The notes under the pieces: generated by a model
What the model was told of the DNA's origin: nothing
Seen by the model: the letters and a program-made list of their open reading frames with translations, nothing else
Database searches by the model: none
Position numbers and translations under genes: made by a program
Shown: piece after piece, positions 48,585 through 60,331 of the stretch
Numbering within the stretch: the stretch's first letter is position 1
Layout of the letters: the number at the start of each line of letters is the position of its first letter
Assembly: GCF_036365825.1 (NCBI RefSeq)
Contig: NZ_CP142675.1
Location: 248,001-312,000 of the forward strand
Origin: Qipengyuania sp. HL-TH1
GTDB lineage: Bacteria > Pseudomonadota > Alphaproteobacteria > Sphingomonadales > Sphingomonadaceae
DNA length: 64,000 nt
Direction: 5' to 3'

Positions 48585-49748
48585 CTAGTCGTCGTCGAAA
48601 TTCTCGTCGACGAGCCGCGCGGCGAGCGCGGCCGCTGCGGTATCGGCAGGGTCGGCCAGCACGGCGGACGCGGGCGCTTCGAGACGGTATTCGAGTTTGC
48701 CGTCGGCCAGCGTGCGCACCGCGGTCCCGCGCAGCACCCGCGGGACGATCCGCGTCAGCAGCGTGGTACCGAACCCGGCCTGTTCCGCAGACGGTTCTTC
48801 GGCTGTGCCGCCGCCGGGAAGGTCCTCGCGCCAGGTCAGCGTGAACAGCTGGCTTCCGTCGCGATCCTCGACCGTCCAGGCGATTGCCACCCGTGCACCG
48901 GGATCGCGCGCGAAGCTGTATTTCTGGGCATTGGTCGCCAGTTCGTGGATCGCGAGCGAAATCTGCTGCGCCGCTTCGCTGATGATCTGCGTGGGCGGAC
49001 CCTGGATGTCGATCCGCTCGCCATAGGTCAGCAGGACGGGTTCGAGCTGCAGTTTGACGATCGTCGCAAGGTCGCCCGAATAGTTGTCGTCCCCGCGGAT
49101 AACGGTCGAGGTGGCGCGGGCCAGCGAATGGATGCGGCCCAGCAGCGTATCGACGAATTCGTCGGTCCGCTCGTGCCCGCGTGCCGTCTGCCGGGTGAGC
49201 GAGGTGACGACCGAGAGCAGATTGGCGCTACGGTGCACTGCTTCGCGCGCCTGGACGGCGAGATTCGCATTGGCCACGCGCAATTCCTCGGTTCGCTCGC
49301 TGACGAGTTCTTCCAGCTTGGCCAGCGTCGCGTCATGGGCGGCGGCTTCCGCCTCGAGCTGCTGGTTGGCTTCGGCCAGCTGCGCGGGCGAGGGCAGCGC
49401 AGTCAGTGTCGGGATCAGCCGGAACAGGACCACTGCAGTGGCTGCCGACACGAGGCCGGTCGCCAGCTTCAGCATTCCGACCCAAGGATAGATCGGATAC
49501 CACAGCGTGACGATACCCATCAGATGAGTGAGGCCGCACAGCAGGATGAAGCTCGCGAACAGCACCACGAGGCCGGAAAAGGGAATGTCCTTGCGCTTGC
49601 GCAGCACCGTCAGCAGCGCGAAGGGAATGGCGGTATAGGACAGGAAGATCAGCAGGTCGCTGCCGGCCCACAATGCCACCAGCCAGGGTTGCCACAGCAG
49701 GCACATGCCATGCGGCATATATTGCCAGATTTCGATGAAGTTCTGCAT
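48585..49748 (-). CDS. Ethylene-receptor-like HWE family sensor histidine kinase
   Basis: The product is 387 residues. Three N-terminal helices (about 21-115) match the ethylene-binding domain of plant ETR1: D31, Y38, P42 (SDLLIFLSYTAIPFALL), I68, C71 and H75 (FILLCGLTHLM) occupy the positions of ETR1 D25, Y32, P36, I62, C65 and H69, the Cys and His being the copper ligands. A coiled coil (about 130-175) follows. The kinase core has the phospho-acceptor in REAVHRSANLLSVVTSLTRQ, the N box HELATNAQKYS and the FTLTWRED WxE motif of HWE kinases. No receiver domain is attached and no response regulator is adjacent. It lies just upstream of rplK, divergent. Confidence 0.88.
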   Translation of the reverse strand: MQNFIEIWQYMPHGMCLLWQPWLVALWAGSDLLIFLSYTAIPFALLTVLRKRKDIPFSGLVVLFASFILLCGLTHLMGIVTLWYPIYPWVGMLKLATGLVSAATAVVLFRLIPTLTALPSPAQLAEANQQLEAEAAAHDATLAKLEELVSERTEELRVANANLAVQAREAVHRSANLLSVVTSLTRQTARGHERTDEFVDTLLGRIHSLARATSTVIRGDDNYSGDLATIVKLQLEPVLLTYGERIDIQGPPTQIISEAAQQISLAIHELATNAQKYSFARDPGARVAIAWTVEDRDGSQLFTLTWREDLPGGGTAEEPSAEQAGFGTTLLTRIVPRVLRGTAVRTLADGKLEYRLEAPASAVLADPADTAAAALAARLVDENFDDD

Positions 49749-49852
49749 GTGTGCTCCACTAGCGGGAACTTGTGGTAGCATGGTGGGCGCGGCGCGATAG
49801 TTGGGCACCTCCCTTATACCCGCTCTTGAACGCCCCCGAGGCGGCGAATCGC

Positions 49853-49880
49853 TTGCATTTGGGGGCCAGATCGCTATGTG
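49853..49880 (+). promoter_or_regulatory. Candidate rplK promoter
   Basis: TTGCAT (49853-49858), 16-bp spacer, TATGTG (49875-49880), 124 bp before the rplK ATG. The 255-bp gap between the kinase start and rplK has no gene; the long leader could host L1 autoregulation, which is known for rplKA. Confidence 0.35.
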
Positions 49881-50003
49881 CGCGCCTTCCCAAGTCATCC
49901 TCGGGAAACCCGTGCGGGAGGTTCGCCAAGGCGGACCGCTGGACCGCTTACCATGAGCCGCGGTTCGAAAGTGCCGCGGCAACAGTGAGAAAGGAGGCCA
50001 TTC

Positions 50004-50435
50004 ATGGCCAAGAAGATCGACGGCTATATCAAGCTGCAGGTGCCTGCCGGCACCGCCAATCCCTCGCCGCCCATCGGCCCTGCGCTGGGTCAGCGCGGCG
50101 TGAACATCATGGAATTCTGCAAAGCCTTCAATGCCGCCACCGACGGCTTGGAAAAGGGCATGCCGATCCCGACCACGATCACGGTCTATGCCGACCGTTC
50201 GTTCAGCTTCACCACCAAGAGCCCGCCGGCCAGCTTCCTGATCAAGAAGGCCGCCAAGCTCAAGTCGGGCTCGAAGGAGCCGGGCAAGGTTTCTGCCGGA
50301 TCGATCAAGCGTTCGGCGCTGACCGAAATCGCCGAGCAGAAGATGAAGGATCTGAACGCGAACGACATCGAACAGGCCACCAAGATCATCGAAGGCAGCG
50401 CGCGTTCGATGGGCCTCGACGTGGTGGAGGGCTAA
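50004..50435 (+). CDS. rplK: 50S ribosomal protein L11
   Basis: The product is 143 residues. [20 protein letters not shown] followed by [20 protein letters not shown] is the L11 N-terminal domain; the rRNA-binding C-terminal domain ends GTMSLDVVEG-like ([12 protein letters not shown]). AAAGGAGG lies 6 nt before the ATG. The gene is followed by rplA after 4 bp. Confidence 0.98.
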   Translation: MAKKIDGYIKLQVPAGTANPSPPIGPALGQRGVNIMEFCKAFNAATDGLEKGMPIPTTITVYADRSFSFTTKSPPASFLIKKAAKLKSGSKEPGKVSAGSIKRSALTEIAEQKMKDLNANDIEQATKIIEGSARSMGLDVVEG

Positions 50436-50439
50436 GACC

Positions 50440-51132
50440 ATGGCAAAGCAGACCAAGAAGCAGCAGACTGTCGCCAAGCTCGACAGCGAGAAGCTCTACA
50501 GCGTGGACGAGGCCATCGCCACGCTGCGCGAATACAAGGCGAAGTTCGACGAGACCGTCGAAGTCGCGATGAACCTCGGCGTCGACCCGCGCCACGCCGA
50601 CCAGATGGTCCGCGGCATGGTGTCGCTTCCGAGCGGTACCGGCAAGGACGTCAAGGTTGCCGTCTTCGCCAAGGGCGACAATGCCGACAAGGCTCTTGCT
50701 GCCGGAGCCGACAAGGTCGGTGCCGAAGACCTCATGGAAGACATGCAGAACGGCAATCTCGATTATGACCGCGTGATCGCCACGCCGGACATGATGGGTG
50801 TCGTCGGCCGTCTCGGTAAGCTGCTGGGCCCCAAGGGCCTGATGCCGAACCCGAAGCTGGGCACCGTGACCCCGAACGTGGAACAGGCCGTGAAGGACGC
50901 CAAGGGCGGCCAGGTCGAATTCCGCGTCGAGAAGCAGGGCATCATCCACTCGGGCATCGGCAAGCTGTCGTTCAAGGACGAAGACCTGAAGGCGAACTTC
51001 AAGGCGATGACCGATGCGATCGTCAAGGCGAAGCCGTCGGGATCCAAGGGCAAGTATGTCCAGAAGATCACGCTGACGTCGTCGATGGGTCCCGGCCTCA
51101 AGGTCGACCTCGCCGAAGTCGAAGGCGCCTGA
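50440..51132 (+). CDS. rplA: 50S ribosomal protein L1
   Basis: The product is 230 residues. [39 protein letters not shown] start of the Rossmann half, and [20 protein letters not shown] are the L1 signature. It ends at 51132 and is followed by a terminator; rplJ and rplL are not in this window. Confidence 0.98.
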   Translation: MAKQTKKQQTVAKLDSEKLYSVDEAIATLREYKAKFDETVEVAMNLGVDPRHADQMVRGMVSLPSGTGKDVKVAVFAKGDNADKALAAGADKVGAEDLMEDMQNGNLDYDRVIATPDMMGVVGRLGKLLGPKGLMPNPKLGTVTPNVEQAVKDAKGGQVEFRVEKQGIIHSGIGKLSFKDEDLKANFKAMTDAIVKAKPSGSKGKYVQKITLTSSMGPGLKVDLAEVEGA

Positions 51133-51198
51133 CGCTTTTACGCCCGTAGCGATGGCAGCGGGAACGCTGCGCCTTCCTACGGCCGAATAGATTTCCGA

Positions 51199-51232
51199 AA
51201 GGGCCGGCGGGTGCAGACCTGCCGGCCCTTTT
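51199..51232 (+). terminator. Rho-independent terminator of rplK-rplA
   Basis: AAGGGCCGGCGGGT pairs with ACCTGCCGGCCCTT (loop GCAG, one G-U), ending in TTTT. 67 bp after the rplA stop. Confidence 0.85.
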
Positions 51233-51298
51233 GCATGGGCGATCGGAAAGATCGCGGTGCTGGGGCGTTGATGGGGCAAGATACGCAGGAGATTTTCC

Positions 51299-51478
51299 AT
51301 GGAAGCCATTCTTCCCGTCGCCACCGTCCTTGGCCCGATCCTACTTCTCGCAGCGCTCGTCTATGCGTGGCTGCGCAATCGCAAGACCTCCAGGTCGGTC
51401 GATCGCGCGGCCGAGCGCGGCGCGCGCGAACTGCGCGAAGAAGTGGCCGAACGTCCGCAGAAGGACATCGACCTCTAA
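51299..51478 (+). CDS. 59-aa single-pass membrane protein
   Basis: ATG 51299 is preceded by GCAGGAGA with a good spacer. The translation begins MEAILPVATVLGPILLLAAL and forms one membrane helix (about 5-25), followed by a charged Arg/Glu tail (RNRKTSRSVDRAAERGAREL, REEVAERPQKDIDL). N-out/C-in topology is likely. I do not recognise it. Its stop overlaps the convergent gene's stop by 3 bp (CTAA). Confidence 0.72.
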   Translation: MEAILPVATVLGPILLLAALVYAWLRNRKTSRSVDRAAERGARELREEVAERPQKDIDL

Positions 51479-52392
51479 CGCAGGAATCGCCGCAGCGCGG
51501 TCTCCGCGCCGGTCTGCTGCGCGACCCGTTTGCCCGTCGCGACCGTCCGGTCGAACGCTTCCAGACCGGTGAGCAACGTCCGGTTGATCCAGCTCGGGCG
51601 CAGCATCAGGAAACTGGCGCAGCGGACGCTATCGGTCCGGAACAGCGCCTTGTGCGCGCCTTCGCCCTCGGTGAAATCGAAATAGCGAAAGCGGTTCTCG
51701 GCAAACAGAGTTTCGAGCGCCGCGAGCTGGAGCACGGTACCGGGTGACAGGCCGCCATGGTCGGGATCGTGGCCCAGATGCGCATAGACCAGCGTGTCGC
51801 GTTCGATCGGCAGATAAAGATAGGCGACCGGCTTTCCATCGAGGAACAGCAGGAAGGCGCGCACGCGATCCTGCCAAGCAAGTTCGCGCATTTCGGCGCG
51901 GGCGGCTTCGCTTTCGGGCAGGCCCGCATCGAGCAGCCGCGCCTGGTAGGTACGCTGCGACAGCGGCAGCGCCAGCCGGACGAACTCGTCCATTTCATCG
52001 GGCGAGTGATAGGTGCGCAGGTCGAGTTCGCCACCCGAAGCTTCTTCGAACTTGCGCCGCTTGCGCCGCAGCGTGTTCCGGGTCTTGCCCGAGAACCGCG
52101 CGAAGTATTGGTCATAGCCGCGCGCCATGTCGATATAGCTGCGCGCATATTCCTCGCGCCCGCCGATCAGGAAGCCCGGCAGCGCCTCGCGCAGCCGCGC
52201 TTCGCCTGCTTGCGGGGCGGACAGTACGCGCAAACCCTCGACATTGTTGAGCGACGGCACCGCCGGGGTCCGCTCGGAGAGGATATCCCTGAGCGAGAAG
52301 GCCAGCGTGGCGACATCGCGTTCGACCGTGAGCAGGCGGCGCGAACCAATGAAGAAGGGTATCCGGTAGGAGTGCATCGAACCGTCGCTCAC
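51475..52392 (-). CDS. FemAB/GNAT-like acyltransferase
   Basis: The product is 305 residues from GTG 52392, which overlaps the stop of the preceding deacetylase (GTGA) and has GGGG nearby; ATG 52377 is an alternative. The C-terminal GNAT-type fold has VRAFLLFLDGKPVAYLYLPI, HDPDHGGLSPGTVLQLAALE and RYFDFTEGEGAHKALF. A Lys/Arg-rich segment (SGKTRNTLRRKRRKFEEASG) is typical of FemAB-like/BioF2-like proteins in polysaccharide loci. Coupled with the deacetylase, it probably acylates a polymer or lipid-linked sugar. Confidence 0.82.
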   Translation of the reverse strand: MSDGSMHSYRIPFFIGSRRLLTVERDVATLAFSLRDILSERTPAVPSLNNVEGLRVLSAPQAGEARLREALPGFLIGGREEYARSYIDMARGYDQYFARFSGKTRNTLRRKRRKFEEASGGELDLRTYHSPDEMDEFVRLALPLSQRTYQARLLDAGLPESEAARAEMRELAWQDRVRAFLLFLDGKPVAYLYLPIERDTLVYAHLGHDPDHGGLSPGTVLQLAALETLFAENRFRYFDFTEGEGAHKALFRTDSVRCASFLMLRPSWINRTLLTGLEAFDRTVATGKRVAQQTGAETALRRFLR

Positions 52393-53357
52393 GATGCCCC
52401 GTACAATGCGTTGGAGGCCAATTGTTCGGCGACCCGCGCCGCGCTGCGGATTTCGCTGTGCGGCATGCCTGCCGCGCCGGTGCCATCGCCGATCTGCGGC
52501 GGGCGGCTGGTGAAAGTGGCACCATGCGCGCCGGGGGTCGCGGCAACGGTCTCGCAGAACCTGGCGAACCGGCCGCGCACGATGGCATTGGCGCGGCGGC
52601 GGTCTCGGCTCATCAGCTCGAAACTGTGACTGACGATATTGAACATCGCCACGCCCTCGCGCACGCAGAAGCGCAGCGCGGCGGCCATTTCCCAATGCGA
52701 CAGCGCAGTGATCTGCGCATGGCGCTGGCCGCGAAAACTGCGGATTGACCCGACCGGCGCCTCGATCGTTCCCTCGCGGCGCACCACCTCGCGGTCGGCG
52801 GAGGTAAGGCCGATGCGGCAGTCCGACCCGGCAATCCCCGGCACATGGCTGCTGTCGTAGCGAATGCCGACCCGGTGCAGAGCGCGCAGCGTTGCGTCGT
52901 CGGCACCGTAATTCCCCGCGCGAAAGGCGGTGGGGGCAGGCGCCCCTGCCTGCATCAGATATTCGCGTGCCAGTTCGAGCAGTTCGACCTGCTCGTCCTC
53001 GGTGAAATCGTGCAGATTGCGCCCGGTTCGGCCATTCAGCGGATTGGCGTCCCCGGCGATTTCCATCCATTCCGGATGAAGATGCAATTGCACGTCGTGA
53101 CCCCGCGCCAGGATCGGCTCGACCACTTCGGCGATCGACTTGGTGCCCCAGACCAGCGCGGGCATCGGGTCGACGAAGAACACGCCCTTGATCCCATGCG
53201 CATCCATCACTTCCATCTGATGCTCGATACCTACCGCGCCATCGGCGGTGTGGCCGGCGATCGACCGGGCATATACCGCCTCGCGCGCATGCAGCCCCAG
53301 CCGGATGGCCAGCCCCGCCGAATACTCGGTATCGATGGTGATGTAGACCGCGGTCAT
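52389..53357 (-). CDS. Polysaccharide deacetylase family protein
   Basis: The product is 322 residues (MTAVYITIDTEYS at ATG 53357). AVYITIDTEYSAG carries the Asp and DVQLHLHPEWMEI the two His of the NodB-type metal triad; GAPAPTAFRAGNYGADDATL is a further motif. It lacks a signal peptide. It would remove acetyl groups from a polysaccharide, and its partner is the FemAB-like gene. Confidence 0.83.
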   Translation of the reverse strand: MTAVYITIDTEYSAGLAIRLGLHAREAVYARSIAGHTADGAVGIEHQMEVMDAHGIKGVFFVDPMPALVWGTKSIAEVVEPILARGHDVQLHLHPEWMEIAGDANPLNGRTGRNLHDFTEDEQVELLELAREYLMQAGAPAPTAFRAGNYGADDATLRALHRVGIRYDSSHVPGIAGSDCRIGLTSADREVVRREGTIEAPVGSIRSFRGQRHAQITALSHWEMAAALRFCVREGVAMFNIVSHSFELMSRDRRRANAIVRGRFARFCETVAATPGAHGATFTSRPPQIGDGTGAAGMPHSEIRSAARVAEQLASNALYGAS

Positions 53358-53409
53358 CGGCGACACCCTAGCATGCACCCGGCAGCAGCGCGATGACCGT
53401 TCGATCCGG

Positions 53410-54168
53410 TCAGATGCCGCCGGGGGTGAAGTCGAACCCGGCGGTGGCAAGCCCGTCGCACAGGCTGTCGACGCAGCTCTTGAGGTTTTCCGCACTGGTC
53501 GAGCGGACGACGAAATTGGCGCCGACGCGGCCTTCGCGGAAAAACGGATAGCTGCCGATCTGGCAGTCCTGGTGGGACTTTTCGACCTGCCGCAGGATAT
53601 CGGCGACCTCGCTTTCGGGTGTCCAGCAGCCGACGGTTTCGGACAGGAGCGGAGCGCCCCCTTCCAGCGTGCCGGTCAGCGCATCGAGCATGCCCGCGGT
53701 GATATGCGGCACCCCGGCCATCAGATGGATATTGCCCAGCTTGATCCCGGGTGCGCCCGACATGCGGTTGGGGATCAGCTCGCCCCCTTCAGGGACACGG
53801 GCCATCCGCAACCGCGCTTCGGTCAGTTCCTTGTCGATGCTGGCGTAATAGCGTTCCAGCATCGCCTTCGCCTCGGGATGGACGACTACGGGGACGCCCA
53901 GTGCCGCGGCCACTGCATCGACGGTGATGTCGTCATGCGTCGGGCCGATCCCGCCGGTGGTGAAGAGATAGTCGTAGCTCTCGCGCAGCGCATTCACCGC
54001 CTCGACGATCCGCTCGATGACATCGGGCACCACGCGGACCTCGGACAGGCGGATGCCCTGTACCTGCAGCCAGCTGGCGATCTGCGCGATGTTCTTGTCA
54101 TGCGTGCGGCCGGAGAGGATCTCGTCGCCGATCACGACGAGGCCGGCAGTGTAGATGCGTTCGGTCAT
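53410..54168 (-). CDS. CinA/MoaB-like competence/damage-inducible protein A domain protein
   Basis: The product is 252 residues, just the MoaB-like domain. GLVVIGDEILSGRTHDKNIA and LFTTGGIGPTHDDITVDAVA are the conserved molybdopterin-binding-type motifs; GEGGELIPNRMSGAPGIKL-like loop follows. The C-terminal nicotinamide-nucleotide amidase (CinA-C) part is missing, as in many alphaproteobacteria. Function is uncertain; ADP-ribose pyrophosphatase activity is described for the CinA N-terminal family. Confidence 0.87.
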   Translation of the reverse strand: MTERIYTAGLVVIGDEILSGRTHDKNIAQIASWLQVQGIRLSEVRVVPDVIERIVEAVNALRESYDYLFTTGGIGPTHDDITVDAVAAALGVPVVVHPEAKAMLERYYASIDKELTEARLRMARVPEGGELIPNRMSGAPGIKLGNIHLMAGVPHITAGMLDALTGTLEGGAPLLSETVGCWTPESEVADILRQVEKSHQDCQIGSYPFFREGRVGANFVVRSTSAENLKSCVDSLCDGLATAGFDFTPGGI

Positions 54169-54201
54169 GACGGCTGGCGTAACGCGGTTGGCGGGCGAAA
54201 G

Positions 54202-55710
54202 CTACTCCGCTGCTTCGAGCTGCTCATCGGCGCCGCGGGCATTGGCCCCGTGACGGCGAAATTCGAGCACGCCGTCATCGACGGGGTCGTCCTTCATGCG
54301 CTTGCGATCGCTGACATATTCCTGGTTGAGCCGCCAGGGATAGGCCACCGCATTGCGCGGCATGATCGCCTTGCCGCGCTGGATATAGCCGGAGGAGAAA
54401 TCGAAGATGTCGTCCTCCTCGATCGCGGCCTCGGCCTGCGCGGTCAGGATCGGCTCGGTCACGTCGACCCCGCGCTTCCTGCTGGTGTTCAAAACGCGGC
54501 AGACATAATCCGAATTGATGTCCGCACGCAGCGTCCAGCTGGCGTTGAGATAGCCGAACACCACTGCCAGGTTGGGCACGTTCGAGAACATGCAGCCCTT
54601 GTAATAGAAGTGCTTGGACAGATCGATCGGCTGGCCTTCCTTCGACAGCGCGATCTTGCCCGCCACCGCCAGCTTGAGACCGGTCGCGGTGACCACGATA
54701 TCGGCGGGGATGAACTGGTCGTCGGTCAGCCGCACACCGCCCTTTTCGAAGGCCTTGATATGCCCGGTGACGATATCGGCCTTGCCGCTCTTCAGCGCTT
54801 TGAACAGATCGTCGTCGGGGACGAGGCAGAGCCGCTGGTCCCATGGATTGTAGGGCGGGGTGAAGGGCGCCAGATCGCAATCCTCGCCCAGCGACTTGCG
54901 GATGCGCTTGTGCAGCGCCTCGCCCATCTTCTGCGGCTTGGTGCGCGCGCGCTTGAAGCCGATGTCCTGCAGCGTGATATTCTTCCACCGGGTGATCCGG
55001 TAGGCGACCTTCTCGGGCAGGATCTTGCGCAGGAAATTGGCCATGGCGTCCTTGGCCGGGCGGCTGAACATCCAGGTCGGCGTGCGTTGCAGCATCGTCA
55101 CCTTGGCCGCCTTGTCGCTCATCGACGGGACGATGGTGACGGCGGTCGCGCCCGAACCGATCACGACGACATTCTTGCCGGTATAATCGAGGTCCCGCGG
55201 CCAGAACTGCGGGTGGATCACCGTGCCTTCGAACTCGCCGAAATCGAAGCCCGGATCATAGGCCTCGTCGTAATCGTAATAGCCCGATCCGAGATAGAGC
55301 CAATTGGCGGTCAAATGCTTGCGCTCGCCTTCGCTGGTCTCCAGCGTGACATGCCAGCGCGCCTCGCTCTCGCGCCAGTCGGCGGCGATCACCTTGTGCC
55401 CGAAGCGGATGTGCTTGCGGATGTCGCGCTCGTCGACGATGTCGTCGAGATAATCGAGGATGGCGGGGCCATCGGCGATCGATTTTTCGTGCTTCCACGG
55501 TTCGAAATCGAAGCCCAGCGTATGCATGTCGCTGTCCGAGCGGATGCCGGGATAGCGGAACAGGTCCCAGGTCCCGCCCAGATTCTCGCGGCGTTCGACG
55601 ATGACGAAGCCATGGTCCGGCGTCTTTTCCTTCATATGCGCCGCCATGCCGATGCCGGAAATCCCCGCACCTACGATCATCACGTCGAAATCGGTCGCCG
55701 TATTCTTCAT
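54202..55710 (-). CDS. Flavin-containing Baeyer-Villiger-type monooxygenase
   Basis: The product is 502 residues from ATG 55710 (GGGAGAG upstream). VMIVGAGISGIGMAAHMKEK is the FAD site, VVVIGSGATAVTIVPSMSDK the NADPH site, and FEGTVIHPQFWP fits the Baeyer-Villiger fingerprint FxGxxxHxxxW(P/D). ENLGGTWDLFRYPGIRSDSD is the second FMO/BVMO motif. The substrate may be a cyclic ketone, steroid or alkyl ketone. It is divergent from the LacI gene across 170 bp, so LacI may regulate it. Confidence 0.88.
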   Translation of the reverse strand: MKNTATDFDVMIVGAGISGIGMAAHMKEKTPDHGFVIVERRENLGGTWDLFRYPGIRSDSDMHTLGFDFEPWKHEKSIADGPAILDYLDDIVDERDIRKHIRFGHKVIAADWRESEARWHVTLETSEGERKHLTANWLYLGSGYYDYDEAYDPGFDFGEFEGTVIHPQFWPRDLDYTGKNVVVIGSGATAVTIVPSMSDKAAKVTMLQRTPTWMFSRPAKDAMANFLRKILPEKVAYRITRWKNITLQDIGFKRARTKPQKMGEALHKRIRKSLGEDCDLAPFTPPYNPWDQRLCLVPDDDLFKALKSGKADIVTGHIKAFEKGGVRLTDDQFIPADIVVTATGLKLAVAGKIALSKEGQPIDLSKHFYYKGCMFSNVPNLAVVFGYLNASWTLRADINSDYVCRVLNTSRKRGVDVTEPILTAQAEAAIEEDDIFDFSSGYIQRGKAIMPRNAVAYPWRLNQEYVSDRKRMKDDPVDDGVLEFRRHGANARGADEQLEAAE

Positions 55711-55880
55711 TGTTCTCTCCCAAGAGACGAGAACGTAACCCAGACTGCGGCGTAGCGCCAGCCTCAGTTGCAGCACGCAACCTAACCGCGCCCACGCGCG
55801 GGGCCCGCAGCATGGCGCTTCGCTCTCGCTTTCGGCAAAAGCCTGCGGTAGGGCAGCCGCAAAGGGAGAGCCGTCAGAGC

Positions 55881-56909
55881 ATGTCCAGTAGCGACAAGCC
55901 CGAGCCGCGGCGGGTTACATCGATCGACGTGGCCGAGCGGGCGGGAGTAAGCCAGTCAACCGTGAGCCGCGCGCTGGCGGGATCGGAGACGATTACCGAA
56001 GCGACCCGCAGCCGCGTCGAGCGCGCTGCCGCGGAACTCGGCTATCAGGTCAATGCCCGCGCCGCGGGGCTGCGCCGGGGCGAGACCGGAACCATCGCGA
56101 TTGTCGTCATCGGCCGCGACGGGGAGGGACCGACCGCGATCAATCCGTTCTATTACAGCCTGCTGGGCAGCACCTGCGCCGCCGCCGCCGAGGCCGGCTA
56201 TGAAGCGCTGGTTTCGTTCCAGGCCAAGCCCGAACAATTCTTCGGCCATTATGTCGCACGGCGCCATGCCGATGGCGTGGTGGTCATCGGCACCGCAACC
56301 AATGAAGCCGCGTGGGACTATTTCCGCACTTGCGCCGAAGAAGCGCCGCGCATGGCCTTCTGGGGCTCGCCCTTCGACGACAGCGTCTGGGTTCGCTCGG
56401 ACAATCGCGCGGGCGGACAGCTGGCGGTCGAACGGCTGGTGCAGGGCGGGGCGAAGCACATCGTCTTCGTCGGCGATCCAACCTCTTCCCAGCGCCAGTT
56501 CCGCGAGCGGTACGAGGGGTATCGCAGCGCCATGGAAGCCGCCGGCCTGACACCGGGCGAGGCGGTGGTGAGCGCGGGCGAGGACCGCGTGTCACAGGGC
56601 CGCAATGCCACTGCGCAGATGGTCGATAGCGGCGCGCGTTTCGACGGGCTGTTTTTCGCCTGCGATGCCATGGCGCTGGGCGCGCTCGAAGAACTCGCCG
56701 CGCGCGGGATTTCGGTCCCCGACGATGTTGCCGTGATCGGCTTCGACGGGCTGGGATCGGGTGCCTTCAGCGCGCCGCCGCTGACCACTGTCGAACCCGA
56801 TTTTGCGCTGGCCGGCAGATTGCTGGTCGAAACCGCGCTTGCCTCCGAAGCGGAGCGTCCCGAGCGGCGCGTCGCGGTCCATCTTGTCGAGCGCGCGAGC
56901 GTGCGCTGA
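55881..56909 (+). CDS. LacI family transcriptional regulator
   Basis: The product is 342 residues from ATG 55881. RVTSIDVAERAGVSQSTVSR is the LacI helix-turn-helix, with the hinge DAAAELGYQVNARAAGLR-like segment (AAELGYQVNARAAGLRRGET). The periplasmic-binding-type core has VVVIGTATNEAAWDY and GLFFACDAMALGALEELAAR. The effector is unknown. It lies between the BVMO gene (divergent) and the large amidohydrolase gene (29 bp downstream, same direction); either may be its target. Confidence 0.92.
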   Translation: MSSSDKPEPRRVTSIDVAERAGVSQSTVSRALAGSETITEATRSRVERAAAELGYQVNARAAGLRRGETGTIAIVVIGRDGEGPTAINPFYYSLLGSTCAAAAEAGYEALVSFQAKPEQFFGHYVARRHADGVVVIGTATNEAAWDYFRTCAEEAPRMAFWGSPFDDSVWVRSDNRAGGQLAVERLVQGGAKHIVFVGDPTSSQRQFRERYEGYRSAMEAAGLTPGEAVVSAGEDRVSQGRNATAQMVDSGARFDGLFFACDAMALGALEELAARGISVPDDVAVIGFDGLGSGAFSAPPLTTVEPDFALAGRLLVETALASEAERPERRVAVHLVERASVR

Positions 56910-56938
56910 CCTTGCCTGTTCGTTTGAAAGAGATAGCC

Positions 56939-60265
<3,327 letters not shown>

Positions 60266-60269
60266 GCCC

Positions 60270-60306
60270 AAAAAAATGGCGGCGCGGGAAACGATCCCGC
60301 GCCGCC
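60270..60306. terminator. Bidirectional terminator between the amidohydrolase and MCP genes
   Basis: GGCGGCGCGGGA (60278-60289) pairs with TCCCGCGCCGCC (60295-60306), loop AACGA. An A7 run precedes the left arm, so on the minus strand the hairpin is followed by T7: a strong terminator for the MCP gene. On the plus strand TGTTTC follows. Confidence 0.88.
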
Positions 60307-60331
60307 TGTTTCGGCGCCTGTCCAGCCGCGG

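Noticed and set aside
53410..54168. Truncation of CinA by frameshift
   Set aside because: The protein ends cleanly after the MoaB-like domain and stand-alone versions are common in this class, so no sign of damage.
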